Below are positions 17,864-25,583 of a DNA stretch of 64,000 nt, piece by piece. Source of the stretch: UBA8612 sp045631965 (GTDB lineage Bacteria > Bacillota > Clostridia > Oscillospirales > Acutalibacteraceae); contig JAZQVR010000020.1 of the NCBI GenBank assembly GCA_045631965.1, forward strand, positions 1 to 64,000, written 5' to 3'. The notes under the pieces are model-generated. The model was not told the origin of the DNA. It saw only the letters and a program-made list of their open reading frames with translations, and searched no databases. A program made the position numbers and the translations under genes. Each line of letters starts with the position of its first letter. The first letter of the stretch is position 1.

Positions 17864-19423
17864 TCACACAGATGAAACCAATTGTTTAATCACCTTAAAA
17901 AGATTTCTGAAAAATTTCGCCAGTGCTTCAAAAAAAGTAACATCCCAACGGTCGGTTGTATTGCAGTTATCTGTAGTCATCGGAGAATAGCTGTCTGTTT
18001 CATAATCATAAACCATAAACTGCGGATATGCCGTATCGGAATTAACCGTATAACCGTCATTATTGACAATTTCAGACACAAGTGAATTCATAGAATCCGG
18101 GAAATAATTATGCTCCATATTCTTTATAAACCACGTTGTATCTGGAGAAATACACGTAGATGCGTCAATCTGCTTGTCAGGTGAAATAAACTTACCGTCA
18201 CCGTTTTTAACAGCATTATCGATATAATCTTTCGGCAGAGTTTTATTAAATTCCGATGCAGTTGCACCGAAGCTGCTTCCATCAACAAACACGATTCCGT
18301 CAGATAATTTATCGACATCAACAGTTACAGGTGCAATCTGATAACCGTATTTAACGATATTTGAAAATTCAATACCCTGCTCAATGTGAGACTTTGTTAT
18401 TTCGTCGAACTTAAGCTGAACATTGTTGCGGTAATTTTCAATTTTTTCAACAAGGCCTTTATATTCATTCAGGTCAGAGTCATAGAAAACAGTTTCTTTG
18501 GCTTTTTCATAATCTTCAACGCTTACCATACTCCAGTAAGACGGGAATGTACCGAAACCCTTGATAAGTATTTCAGGGAAAATATCAAGGTAAATATCCT
18601 TCATTACGTTGTTGACAGCCCAACAAGTAATATCAAGCGAGTAATTCTTATTCATAAGCGTAATAAGCGACTGAATAAGCTCGGTATAAAGCTCGCCAAG
18701 ACCTAAATCATAATCATAAAAAAATCTGTCAACACCGTCAGCATCGAGGTAAACCTCTCCCGTAAAAATCTTACTGAGCATTGGTGCGCCGTTAACACTG
18801 CTTGCATAGTGGATGACTTCCTGAACGTTTTCACCGTTATACTTTTGCATATAAGCGGCAACAACATTTGAGCCGAGACATCTGCCGTAAAGCACTACTT
18901 TTTCTGCACCGGTTACGTAAAGCACATCTTCAATATACTTATGAAGTGAATCGGCAATCACAAGCGGGTCAAGACGCCAATCGTAGTGGAATTTATATGC
19001 AGTCGGACTATATGTACCGTCTGCTCTTTTATGATTTTTAAGAGTTTTTCTGTTCCATGTCCAGTCGGCACGTGTGTTGTTAGTCGCTTCGCCATTGGAA
19101 TCGAGTGCTACGGGCTCAAAAACAGGCACAAGCGTATCAACAAGTGCATCGCAAAAATCATCCCATTTTTGTGTAACAAAAGCTTTGGCGAAAACTGGCA
19201 GAATTTCTTTTGCCTTTTCTTCAATATAGCTGTTTTCTACCTTGAGAGGATAAATCTGCTCTTTTGTACCGTCAGGGTTATCTTTAACAAGCACCGCACC
19301 GTAACCGCAGACATGAATTATCGGTACATCCGCACCGCTTGCAGCAGATGAAACAGGAGCAGTAATTGCCATAGTTGTAAATACAACCGACAATACGAGA
19401 AATAAAGATAAGATTTTTTTCAT
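17864..19423 (-). CDS. Secreted lipase-like alpha/beta hydrolase with GxCxG elbow
   Basis: The 519-residue protein has an N-terminal signal peptide (about residues 1-28, ending SSAAS) and an early IIHVCGYGA oxyanion strand. The fold-defining elbow is VVLYGRCLGSNVV. It resembles lecithin:cholesterol acyltransferase/PGAP1-type lipases in layout (HYDWRLDP before the elbow, YASSVNGAP after it). The nucleophile position is Cys182, not Ser (G180-x-C182-x-G184). Cys nucleophiles occur in dienelactone hydrolases, so it may be active, or it may be a non-lipase binding protein. The C-terminus is mildly amphipathic. It lies 36 bases downstream of coaD. Confidence 0.65.
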   Translation of the reverse strand: MKKILSLFLVLSVVFTTMAITAPVSSAASGADVPIIHVCGYGAVLVKDNPDGTKEQIYPLKVENSYIEEKAKEILPVFAKAFVTQKWDDFCDALVDTLVPVFEPVALDSNGEATNNTRADWTWNRKTLKNHKRADGTYSPTAYKFHYDWRLDPLVIADSLHKYIEDVLYVTGAEKVVLYGRCLGSNVVAAYMQKYNGENVQEVIHYASSVNGAPMLSKIFTGEVYLDADGVDRFFYDYDLGLGELYTELIQSLITLMNKNYSLDITCWAVNNVMKDIYLDIFPEILIKGFGTFPSYWSMVSVEDYEKAKETVFYDSDLNEYKGLVEKIENYRNNVQLKFDEITKSHIEQGIEFSNIVKYGYQIAPVTVDVDKLSDGIVFVDGSSFGATASEFNKTLPKDYIDNAVKNGDGKFISPDKQIDASTCISPDTTWFIKNMEHNYFPDSMNSLVSEIVNNDGYTVNSDTAYPQFMVYDYETDSYSPMTTDNCNTTDRWDVTFFEALAKFFRNLFKVIKQLVSSV

Positions 19424-19459
19424 TTAATTTGCTTCCTTCCGAAACCACAGTAAACAGAT

Positions 19460-19936
19460 TTATTTATCGGCGGTTATACATTTATAAACCGCTTCGGGAA
19501 CATATTTGGTAATATCATAGCTGTATGTGTACAGTTCTTTTACCATTGAGGAAGAAAGAGCAACATTCTCTGCACGGAAATAAACATACTCCAACTCAGG
19601 ATAAATAAGCTTGTTGGCTTCGGCAATATTTTCTTCGTAATTGTAATCCATATTATTACGAAGACCTCGTATCATATACTGTATTCCTTTTTCTTTAGCG
19701 AAATCGGCAGTAAGACCGTCATGAACACAAACTTTAACATTAGTAATGTTCTCAGCCAGAATTGTTTTTTCAATTGCGAGCTTCATACCCTCAGATGAGA
19801 ATGATCTTTTTTTATTCTTATTTATGCCTATAACGACGTAAACCTCGTCAAAAAGAGCTGCCGCTTTCTTAACCATATCAAGATGACCGTTTGTAAACGG
19901 ATCGAACGAACCGGGATATATAGCTTTTTTAAACAT
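19460..19936 (-). CDS. coaD: Pantetheine-phosphate adenylyltransferase
   Basis: The 158-residue hexameric adenylyltransferase transfers AMP from ATP to 4'-phosphopantetheine in coenzyme A synthesis. Motifs are AIYPGSFDPFTNGHLD (the T/HxGH nucleotide-binding motif), IRGLRNNMDYNYE and the C-terminal ALSSSMVKEL, equivalent to the family's ISSTxVRE. It is full length. CoaX elsewhere in the window supplies the first step of the same pathway. Confidence 0.96.
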   Translation of the reverse strand: MFKKAIYPGSFDPFTNGHLDMVKKAAALFDEVYVVIGINKNKKRSFSSEGMKLAIEKTILAENITNVKVCVHDGLTADFAKEKGIQYMIRGLRNNMDYNYEENIAEANKLIYPELEYVYFRAENVALSSSMVKELYTYSYDITKYVPEAVYKCITADK

Positions 19937-20293
19937 TTACATTCCTCATTTTTATTTAGTATTATAAATCAATTTATGTTTTTATTATATATCTATGAAA
20001 TTAAAAAGTCAAATCGCCGAAATCATAATTAAATAACACTAAAATTTAAGTTTGCAGCAGAACGGAATTTGACACGCAAGAGTGAGGTCGCTTGGTCGCT
20101 CGCATCACAATAGTTCACCGGACTGTTATGCTATACCGTTCATCCTTCAAATCTCATCTTAAATTTGTGCAAACAAAAAAGCAGACACACCAAAGGGAGG
20201 CACTTCATAAGGAAGTTGCCTCCCTTCGGCTTTTGTAGACAGTCGGAACGATTGAATTGTAAGGATTATCAATCTATTACGGAGGTTTACAGA
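19937..20293. other. Intergenic region at the left end of the island
   Basis: These 357 bases hold no gene I can support. The coaD-proximal part (to about 20040) is AT-rich with no clear promoter. At 20130-20141 lies a 12-base direct repeat (GCTATACCGTTC) also found at 36618-36629. At 20176-20231 lies a hairpin unit related in inverted orientation to one at 36662-36715. Upstream of the first island gene is a good GGAGG. Confidence 0.5.
20176..20231 (+). repeat. Left hairpin unit of the island
   Basis: The sequence AAAAAGCAGACACACC leads into a hairpin: 10 bp perfect (20193-20202 with 20217-20226), a one-base bulge, then 4 bp around an ATAAG loop. The lead-in and the loop flank CATAAGGAAGTT recur at the right end of the island in opposite orientation (36662-36715), though the stem bases differ between the two copies. 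It may be a terminator, a recombinase site or a small dispersed repeat. Confidence 0.6.
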
Positions 20294-20563
20294 ATGTCTG
20301 GTTTTATTGAAGAATTTTATTATGGAAACATTGAACCGCAGGAATGCTGTTCAGAACTAAAAAATGAATTAAAGAAGAAGTTATGTGTTCTCACTGAAAA
20401 GGAAGAAGAACTCAATTCAAAGCTAAGTGGAGAAGAAAATGATTTGTTCGTAGCTTGCACAAATACATACAATGATTTTCTGACAGTAAGTATAGCCGAC
20501 AGTTTTATTTCAGGTTTTCGGCTTGGGGCAAAATTTGCACACGACACATTTGTTACTGATTGA
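20294..20563 (+). CDS. DUF6809 family protein
   Basis: This small protein of 89 residues starts MSGFIEEFYYGNIEPQE and ends SFISGFRLGAKFAHDT. The EELYYGNI-like start, the charged middle (EKEEELNSKLSGEE) and the GFRLGA motif match DUF6809 proteins, which occur in mobile elements of Clostridia. The function is unknown. A GGAGG sits nine bases ahead of the ATG. It directly precedes the TnpV-type gene by 15 bases, so the two form an operon at the element's left end. Confidence 0.75.
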   Translation: MSGFIEEFYYGNIEPQECCSELKNELKKKLCVLTEKEEELNSKLSGEENDLFVACTNTYNDFLTVSIADSFISGFRLGAKFAHDTFVTD

Positions 20564-20578
20564 AAGGAGATTATAGTT

Positions 20579-20953
20579 ATGAATAAATCATCGTTTGAAC
20601 AGAATGGCGGCACATACAGAATGGTCAGCGATTACAGAATACCCAACATCACATTGCCTGCCGAAGCTAATAAACAACTTGGCGTATGGGGACTAAAACG
20701 CAAAGATTATCTTATGCAGCACAAACGAGTTCAATTTAACATTATGCTTATGAACGGCACATTGTGGACTCATCTTGCAGAGATTGATGAACAAGCATCA
20801 GATATGTTCTCTCGGCTGGTAGAACAGATGAAAGCTAATGAGGGCATTACAGAACAACTCAAGGAAGATAACTCAATAGAATGGCTTGCTCGAATGAATA
20901 ATATTGAAGCACGAACGAGAGAGATTGTTTGTGAAGAGTTGATTTATCTATAA
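20579..20953 (+). CDS. tnpV: Transposon-encoded protein TnpV
   Basis: The 124-residue protein matches the TnpV family of Tn4451-type transposons: a GTYRMVSDYRIPNI opening, LGVWGLKRKDYLMQHKR in the middle (family consensus GxWGxxRxxYLxxH+), then helical LNGTLWTHLAEIDEQA-like residues. TnpV proteins have no established function. The RBS is AAAGGAG. It is followed by a small terminator-like hairpin at 20961-20983. Confidence 0.8.
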   Translation: MNKSSFEQNGGTYRMVSDYRIPNITLPAEANKQLGVWGLKRKDYLMQHKRVQFNIMLMNGTLWTHLAEIDEQASDMFSRLVEQMKANEGITEQLKEDNSIEWLARMNNIEARTREIVCEELIYL

Positions 20954-20960
20954 AAGAAAT

Positions 20961-20983
20961 GCCACTGCAATAATAGCAGTGGC
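20961..20983. terminator. Hairpin between tnpV and the HEPN gene
   Basis: An 8-bp perfect stem (20961-20968 with 20976-20983) lies between convergent genes. On the minus strand it is followed by ATTTCTTTT, a moderate U-tract, so it most likely terminates the HEPN operon. The plus-strand tract (AATTCAAGTT) is poor. Confidence 0.5.
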
Positions 20984-21045
20984 AATTCAAGTTATTGATA
21001 TAGTATATAAATATTGCTTGTAATTATTTTATTTTGAAAATAATC

Positions 21046-22005
21046 TCAAACTTCAATTGAACCATTATCTCTTTGAAGAATATTTTTTATTACAATTGCT
21101 ACAATGCAGGGGTATATAAGTGCAGTATCCCGTGTTACAGTCCACATCAGTCCATTTTCATCAGAATCCGCACCATGATCTGCTGCATTTCGAACTTGAC
21201 CTATATAATCAATCATTCCTTTATGCTTTTTCGACAAACATGCTGATAGGGCATTTCTTTTTTGGAGAATACCATTTTGACCAGCAAGCGAAACACCTTT
21301 GTTTGTTGCATATGTATCAAGAAATGACTCGAAAGCATTAGCTGCATATACAATTATTGCTCTTGTGTCAGGATTAGTTGCTTTAGCTTTTTGAAATGCA
21401 TCAAAAAGCGGTTCTATAATAGTAGTAATATTAAGAGAATCATATATTCTTTCTCCAAAAAAATCTTGCAGAGACATTTCTGCCACCGCACTATTCATTA
21501 AAGAAGATTCTATTAATGGATAAATATTTTCCTCTTCTACAAAACTATATAAATTAGCACCTTCACTTTTTAATGCCTTTGCATATGTTGCAATACTAAT
21601 TAATGTGCTCCTAATATCTCTATCGTTTGCTGAAAGCGAACATAGTATTTTTGTTTGGATACATGCTTGTTCTATTGAACGAGTAAAACTGTAACGGGTT
21701 TTAAACACGGCATATGGATAATATTGTTCTAATATCATTCTCATAATAACGGCTTTCTCGTCATCAGTTGTTGCCGTAACAAGTTTTTTTGCAAGAAAAG
21801 AGTCAACAGAATAATTTCCGGAAGCTTCACGTACAACCATTTTAAGTTCAATAGCCATATCCAAAGCTTTGGTCACTTGAGCTTCTGTAGCTATTCCGGT
21901 AAATTCTGAAATAAAATCAATATTTACATCGTGTCCCTTTGCAACAACAGCATCAACAACAGCAACAATATCTTCAGCAGTGGTCAAAACTATATTGTAT
22001 GCCAT
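21046..22005 (-). CDS. HEPN-motif protein with N-terminal winged-helix-like domain
   Basis: I recognise no named family for this 319-residue protein. The N-terminal 75 residues look like a winged helix (ISEFTGIATEAQVTKALDMA then a wing-like LKMVVREASGNYSVD). The middle is helical. The C-terminal third contains NALSACLSKKHKGMIDYIGQ followed by R272-N-A-A-D-H277, the Rx4H motif with a polar residue after Arg that defines HEPN ribonucleases. Abortive-infection C-terminal domains have this arrangement. It is 21 bases downstream of the winged-helix gene at 22027 with its own AAGGAG, so both are co-transcribed. The likely role is an RNase effector in a toxin-antitoxin or phage-defence pair; this is inference. 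Confidence 0.6.
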   Translation of the reverse strand: MAYNIVLTTAEDIVAVVDAVVAKGHDVNIDFISEFTGIATEAQVTKALDMAIELKMVVREASGNYSVDSFLAKKLVTATTDDEKAVIMRMILEQYYPYAVFKTRYSFTRSIEQACIQTKILCSLSANDRDIRSTLISIATYAKALKSEGANLYSFVEEENIYPLIESSLMNSAVAEMSLQDFFGERIYDSLNITTIIEPLFDAFQKAKATNPDTRAIIVYAANAFESFLDTYATNKGVSLAGQNGILQKRNALSACLSKKHKGMIDYIGQVRNAADHGADSDENGLMWTVTRDTALIYPCIVAIVIKNILQRDNGSIEV

Positions 22006-22026
22006 TTCATTAACTCCTTATTAAGA

Positions 22027-22722
22027 TTACCGTGATAAACCATTTAAAAGATTATTTAGTTTTTCCGCAAGACTATCTAAATCAGCAACAGAGCAATCAA
22101 TATTAATGTTAATTGTAATTGAATTACCAGTTTGTGTAGGTAATGAAAAATTTATATTATTAGGAGTTGTTTCTGTTGTTGCAGGTTGGGTAACCACAGG
22201 TGTTGGTTTATTAATATTCTCGGTTTCAGATGTTTCTGCTATTGTAAGTTTTCCATCTGTTTCACTAAGAATATTTACAGTTTTCATAATCTCAATGATT
22301 GCGCCTGCACCGGTACGGTTTTGCTTTGTATCTTTTTGTCCAGAAGAGTAGATTATATGGTTAAGAAAGCTGCTCCTATCCATACCATTTCTAATTCTAA
22401 CAGCAGAAATCATTCGATTTAAAAAATCATTTTCTGCAACAACTTCTTTCCAAATTCTTTCGATTTCATCATCTATTTTGGAAATATAAGCTCGTCCAAG
22501 AGAACGTCCTATATCAGTAGCAGATTTTTTGTTTCCTTCTGTGATTAATCCGATTTGAACAAAAAAACCATTATTGGCACTGACAACTGTTCGAGGTACG
22601 CCGGTAGATTGACTGATATCATCTAAAGACAAGCTTACGCCCTCTTTTTCATTTGCATACGCTTGAATGATTTTAAGAATTTCCTCAAATGAGGATGCTG
22701 GAAGTTTAAAAGATTCTGCCAT
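22027..22722 (-). CDS. Winged-helix (DUF5343-like) protein, partner of HEPN gene
   Basis: The 231-residue protein has an N-terminal winged-helix domain (LSLDDISQSTGVPRTVVSAN, then FFVQIGLITEGNKKSATD), a helical middle with a tract rich in charged residues, a Pro/Thr-rich linker (about 172-195) and a short C-terminal beta-helix tail (SITININIDC, then SLAEKLNNLL). This order, HTH, linker and INIxI tail, resembles proteins annotated DUF5343, though I cannot confirm homology. It is the first gene of the two-gene minus operon. A plausible role is repressor or antitoxin/sensor for the HEPN protein. Confidence 0.5.
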   Translation of the reverse strand: MAESFKLPASSFEEILKIIQAYANEKEGVSLSLDDISQSTGVPRTVVSANNGFFVQIGLITEGNKKSATDIGRSLGRAYISKIDDEIERIWKEVVAENDFLNRMISAVRIRNGMDRSSFLNHIIYSSGQKDTKQNRTGAGAIIEIMKTVNILSETDGKLTIAETSETENINKPTPVVTQPATTETTPNNINFSLPTQTGNSITININIDCSVADLDSLAEKLNNLLNGLSR

Positions 22723-22969
22723 ATTTCTAGTCTCCTTTAGATAATACTTAATTAGTAAAATATTATAATATATCGTTGCTTGACAACAAATTTACAAAAA
22801 CGCTTGAATTTTCGACAAAAATGCTTAATATTTGACTGAAAATAGCGCTTCTAATCTGTAACAGCTGTGAAGTGTTCAATTTTATTTACGCCTGACAGCA
22901 CTGTAAAATATTGACTTTTCATACTGTCAGTGCTATACTGATAAAAACATTGAAAGGCAGGTGGACAAG
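22723..22969. promoter_or_regulatory. Divergent regulatory region with inverted repeat
   Basis: This region separates the HEPN/winged-helix operon (minus) from the cargo operon (plus). The minus side has AAAGGAGA before the ATG and a possible TTGTTG-16-TATAAT box. The plus side has the strong promoter described next. CTGACAG at 22892-22898 and CTGTCAG at 22924-22930 form an inverted repeat, extended by GCACTG (22898-22903) against CAGTGC (22928-22933). The repeat encloses the -35 box, the layout of a repressor operator. The binding protein is unknown; the winged-helix protein is a candidate. Confidence 0.45.
22911..22939 (+). promoter_or_regulatory. Strong promoter of the island cargo operon
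   Basis: TTGACT (22911-22916), exactly 17 bases, then TATACT (22934-22939). Transcription would begin near 22946, about 24 bases ahead of the leader peptide ATG and 155 bases ahead of the first full gene. Confidence 0.75.
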
Positions 22970-23026
22970 ATGACAATGATGATTAGCACAATGAATCGGA
23001 GAGCCGTTTTGTCCGTTTGCGATTGA
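22970..23026 (+). CDS. Leader peptide of an attenuator
   Basis: An 18-codon reading frame encodes MTMMISTMNRRAVLSVCD. It has a good AGGTGG seven to eight bases upstream and lies just after the strong promoter. It carries tandem Arg codons CGG-AGA (22997-23002), which are complementary to the 5' arm of the downstream terminator. This arrangement fits a regulatory leader whose translation decides whether the cargo operon is transcribed. I do not recognise the peptide as a known resistance leader. Confidence 0.6.
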   Translation: MTMMISTMNRRAVLSVCD

Positions 23027-23054
23027 TGTAATTTATATCTTTCTGTGAATTGCA

Positions 23055-23077
23055 GGCATCTCCGTTTCGGAGGTGCC
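23055..23077 (+). terminator. Attenuator hairpin upstream of cargo operon
   Basis: A 10-bp stem with one G-U pair (23055-23064 with 23068-23077) and a 3-base loop is followed by TTTTGTT. It ends 24 bases before the first gene's ATG. The segment CGGAGA at 22997-23002 can pair with TCTCCG at 23059-23064 to form a competing antiterminator. Confidence 0.7.
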
Positions 23078-23101
23078 TTTTGTTATTAAGGAGGCAAAAA
23101 A

Positions 23102-23881
23102 ATGAAAAGATCAAAAATAATTTTGGCTGTATGCTTAACATCAGTTGCTATGATTGTTAATTTCATATTAGCTATCTTTTTTCACGGTGAAAGTGGTGCA
23201 AATATATTTACTACGGTGAGTGGTTGGGTAAGTGGTATTGCTACAATTGTGCTTGGTGTAATTGCAATTAAAATAAACGCTAAATATAAAGAAGAAAACG
23301 ACTCTTTTTTACAAAAACAAGAGGAAATGTTTTGGAAAAATGAAAAGAAATCCATAGTGGAATTGTACAGAGAACAGGTGATTAAATGCTACAATAATTT
23401 TATGGCCTTAAATTTTACTGAGATTTTAAATCAACTTATCGCAAATGAAAATAAAATTGAAGCACCCGTTTTTAATCTTTCAATTTTAAGTAAGATACAA
23501 ACTGAAAAGCATAATATGTTTTTTACATTATCAATTTGCAAGTATTATTTCAATTACAAGAAAGAGTTATTTGATTCATATAGTAAGTATTTAACACTTC
23601 TTTCTGAAATGGTAAACAATTATGATAATATGATATATAATAAAAAGTTTGAAATGGGGGAAAAACTGCAAGACAAATATATAGAAGTTATCAGTTATTT
23701 TAACATTCATATTTCAGAAATAAATGTATTCTTATCAACGCATCTATACTCAAAATCAAAAGAAGAATTATCAACAATGCTTAACGAAATGCGATCCAAG
23801 CAACTGGATTGGTGGAAAAACACTAATTGTGAAAACGAAGATAATATCCATAAAAATCCAAATACAAACGGAGATACATAA
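23102..23881 (+). CDS. Membrane protein of unknown function
   Basis: The 259-residue protein has two N-terminal transmembrane segments (residues 6-27 and about 40-60) and a mostly helical, charged cytoplasmic part of about 190 residues. No family is recognised. It is first in the cargo operon, with GGAGG eight bases ahead of ATG and the attenuator directly upstream. The AT-rich, Lys/Asn-rich coding differs from the DUF4037-rhomboid-APH genes behind it. Two-helix proteins with a soluble tail occur in defence and stress modules, but nothing here proves a role. Confidence 0.55.
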   Translation: MKRSKIILAVCLTSVAMIVNFILAIFFHGESGANIFTTVSGWVSGIATIVLGVIAIKINAKYKEENDSFLQKQEEMFWKNEKKSIVELYREQVIKCYNNFMALNFTEILNQLIANENKIEAPVFNLSILSKIQTEKHNMFFTLSICKYYFNYKKELFDSYSKYLTLLSEMVNNYDNMIYNKKFEMGEKLQDKYIEVISYFNIHISEINVFLSTHLYSKSKEELSTMLNEMRSKQLDWWKNTNCENEDNIHKNPNTNGDT

Positions 23882-23882
23882 T

Positions 23883-24968
23883 ATGCCTGAATTTATAAAA
23901 GGAATGGACTTGTGTGAAGGCTTTTTCAATGAATATGCAAAACCTATTATTGAAGAGCACTTTCCAAAGTTAAAATACTCAGCCGGGTTAATTGGCTACG
24001 GTTCTGATGTGTTAGGTTATGATGATCCAGTTTCCACCGATCATATGTGGGGACCTCGATTTTATTTGTTTTTGAGCGAGGCTGACAGTTCAAAGAAGAA
24101 CGATATTGTAAAAGCACTGTCTGAAAATCTACCCTATACATATAAAGGTTACAGCGTTAATTTTACAGAGCCTGACCCGAATGATTGCGGTGTTCAGCAC
24201 CCTAAATTTATAACTGAAGGTAAAGTTAATCCTTTGGTGTTTATTCACACTTTTGATGAGTATCTGAACGAGCAACTTGGTACGGCAGATTTGGATAACA
24301 TCACACCTATTCAATGGCTTGTTTTTTCTGAACACAGACTTTTATCGTTAGTATCAGGTAAGTTTTTTGTCGACAGTCTTAACTGCACAGAAAAATTTGA
24401 AAAGATTAAATATTATCCTAACGAAGTTAAACTGTATATGATTGCTTCTAATTGGGAGATAATTGCGTCGGAACAGGCTTTTGTAAAGCGTTGTGGTGAA
24501 TGTGGTGATGAAATAGGCTCACAACTCGTATGTGCAAGAATTGCAGAACGCTTAATGAGATTATGTTTCTTGTATAAAGACACCTATGCACCTTACAGTA
24601 AGTGGTTCGGAACTGCATTTAATCATCTCGACATTGATGATAGTATTGAACAAACGATTCAGTCTGCTCTTTCAGCTGATAGTTTGACCGAACGTGAAGA
24701 TAACATTGTTAAGGCACAGGCTATGGTTGCTGATATGCACAACGCAAGCGGTTTGACAGATGTTGTTGACAACGAAATTGAAAGTTATTTCGGCAGGGAT
24801 ATTAAAGTAATATTTGCAGATAAATTCGCCGAAGCAACAGCCGAAAAATTAAAAGGTACAGCTTTAGAAAATGTTCCGCTTATAGGTACATTAAGTCAGT
24901 TTGGCGGACTTTCTTCATTTGCAGATGAGAAAGAATTTTATCCGCAGATTATGAATTTATATGGCTGA
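23883..24968 (+). CDS. DUF4037 protein with nucleotidyltransferase-like motif
   Basis: The 361-residue protein's N-terminal GYGSDVLGYDDPVSTDHMWGPR has the G-S...D-D...D pattern of the nucleotidyltransferase (pol-beta-like) superfamily and is the signature of DUF4037. The rest is helical. Related NTases modify small molecules or proteins with AMP, including aminoglycosides; no substrate is known here. The ATG at 23883 lies two bases after the membrane-protein stop. A longer in-frame start at 23724 would overlap the upstream gene by 158 bases and was rejected. Confidence 0.75.
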   Translation: MPEFIKGMDLCEGFFNEYAKPIIEEHFPKLKYSAGLIGYGSDVLGYDDPVSTDHMWGPRFYLFLSEADSSKKNDIVKALSENLPYTYKGYSVNFTEPDPNDCGVQHPKFITEGKVNPLVFIHTFDEYLNEQLGTADLDNITPIQWLVFSEHRLLSLVSGKFFVDSLNCTEKFEKIKYYPNEVKLYMIASNWEIIASEQAFVKRCGECGDEIGSQLVCARIAERLMRLCFLYKDTYAPYSKWFGTAFNHLDIDDSIEQTIQSALSADSLTEREDNIVKAQAMVADMHNASGLTDVVDNEIESYFGRDIKVIFADKFAEATAEKLKGTALENVPLIGTLSQFGGLSSFADEKEFYPQIMNLYG

Positions 24969-24985
24969 TAAGGAGAATAAAGAAT

Positions 24986-25570
24986 ATGCCGATATTTACA
25001 ATAACTTTTTGTGCGTTGATTTTTATAATCTTCATACTTGATAACTTTATCATCGTTCCCAAAACAGAAACAGTAACACTTAAAGAAAAACTGTGGTCGG
25101 GACATAACAAAGGCTACATAAACCACGCTCTGCATCTGTCCGAAAAGAAAATCAAAAAAGGGCAAGTATGGCGTCTGGTATCGTCATCGCTTCTCCATAT
25201 CGGAACGTGGCACATCATTTCAAACATAACCGCAACACTCATCGTCGGATATGCCGTTGAATCACAGCTCGGTGCAGTTAAAACCGCTCTCTGCTTCATC
25301 GGTTCTGCGTTCATATCGGGCTTGTGGATGGCATTTATGTATAAGCTTCACGAGGGCGAAGGTGCGTCAACGGGAATTTACGGTCTGATTGCCGTATTTG
25401 TCATGCTTGCCGTTAAAAACGGAACGATTTTCTTTTCTCCCGTACCGACAATTGCATTGATAGTTTTAGCAATTTACACAGTCGGCGGAATGCTTCTCGG
25501 CAAGGCAACCGCTTGGGAGCATATCTCGGGATTTGCAGGCGGTTTGCTGATGGGATTTATTTTGATATAA
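24986..25570 (+). CDS. Rhomboid-family intramembrane serine protease
   Basis: The 194-residue integral membrane protein has about six hydrophobic segments. Rhomboid hallmarks are HIGTWHIISNI (N/H-rich loop after the first helix), EGASTGIYG with the catalytic Ser, and WEHISGFAGG with the catalytic His, forming the Ser-His dyad. It would cleave transmembrane substrates within the membrane. The RBS is AAGGAG. It is third in the cargo operon, and its base composition is more GC-rich than its neighbours upstream, suggesting separate origin. Confidence 0.85.
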   Translation: MPIFTITFCALIFIIFILDNFIIVPKTETVTLKEKLWSGHNKGYINHALHLSEKKIKKGQVWRLVSSSLLHIGTWHIISNITATLIVGYAVESQLGAVKTALCFIGSAFISGLWMAFMYKLHEGEGASTGIYGLIAVFVMLAVKNGTIFFSPVPTIALIVLAIYTVGGMLLGKATAWEHISGFAGGLLMGFILI

Positions 25571-25583
25571 AAGGGTAATTTTT

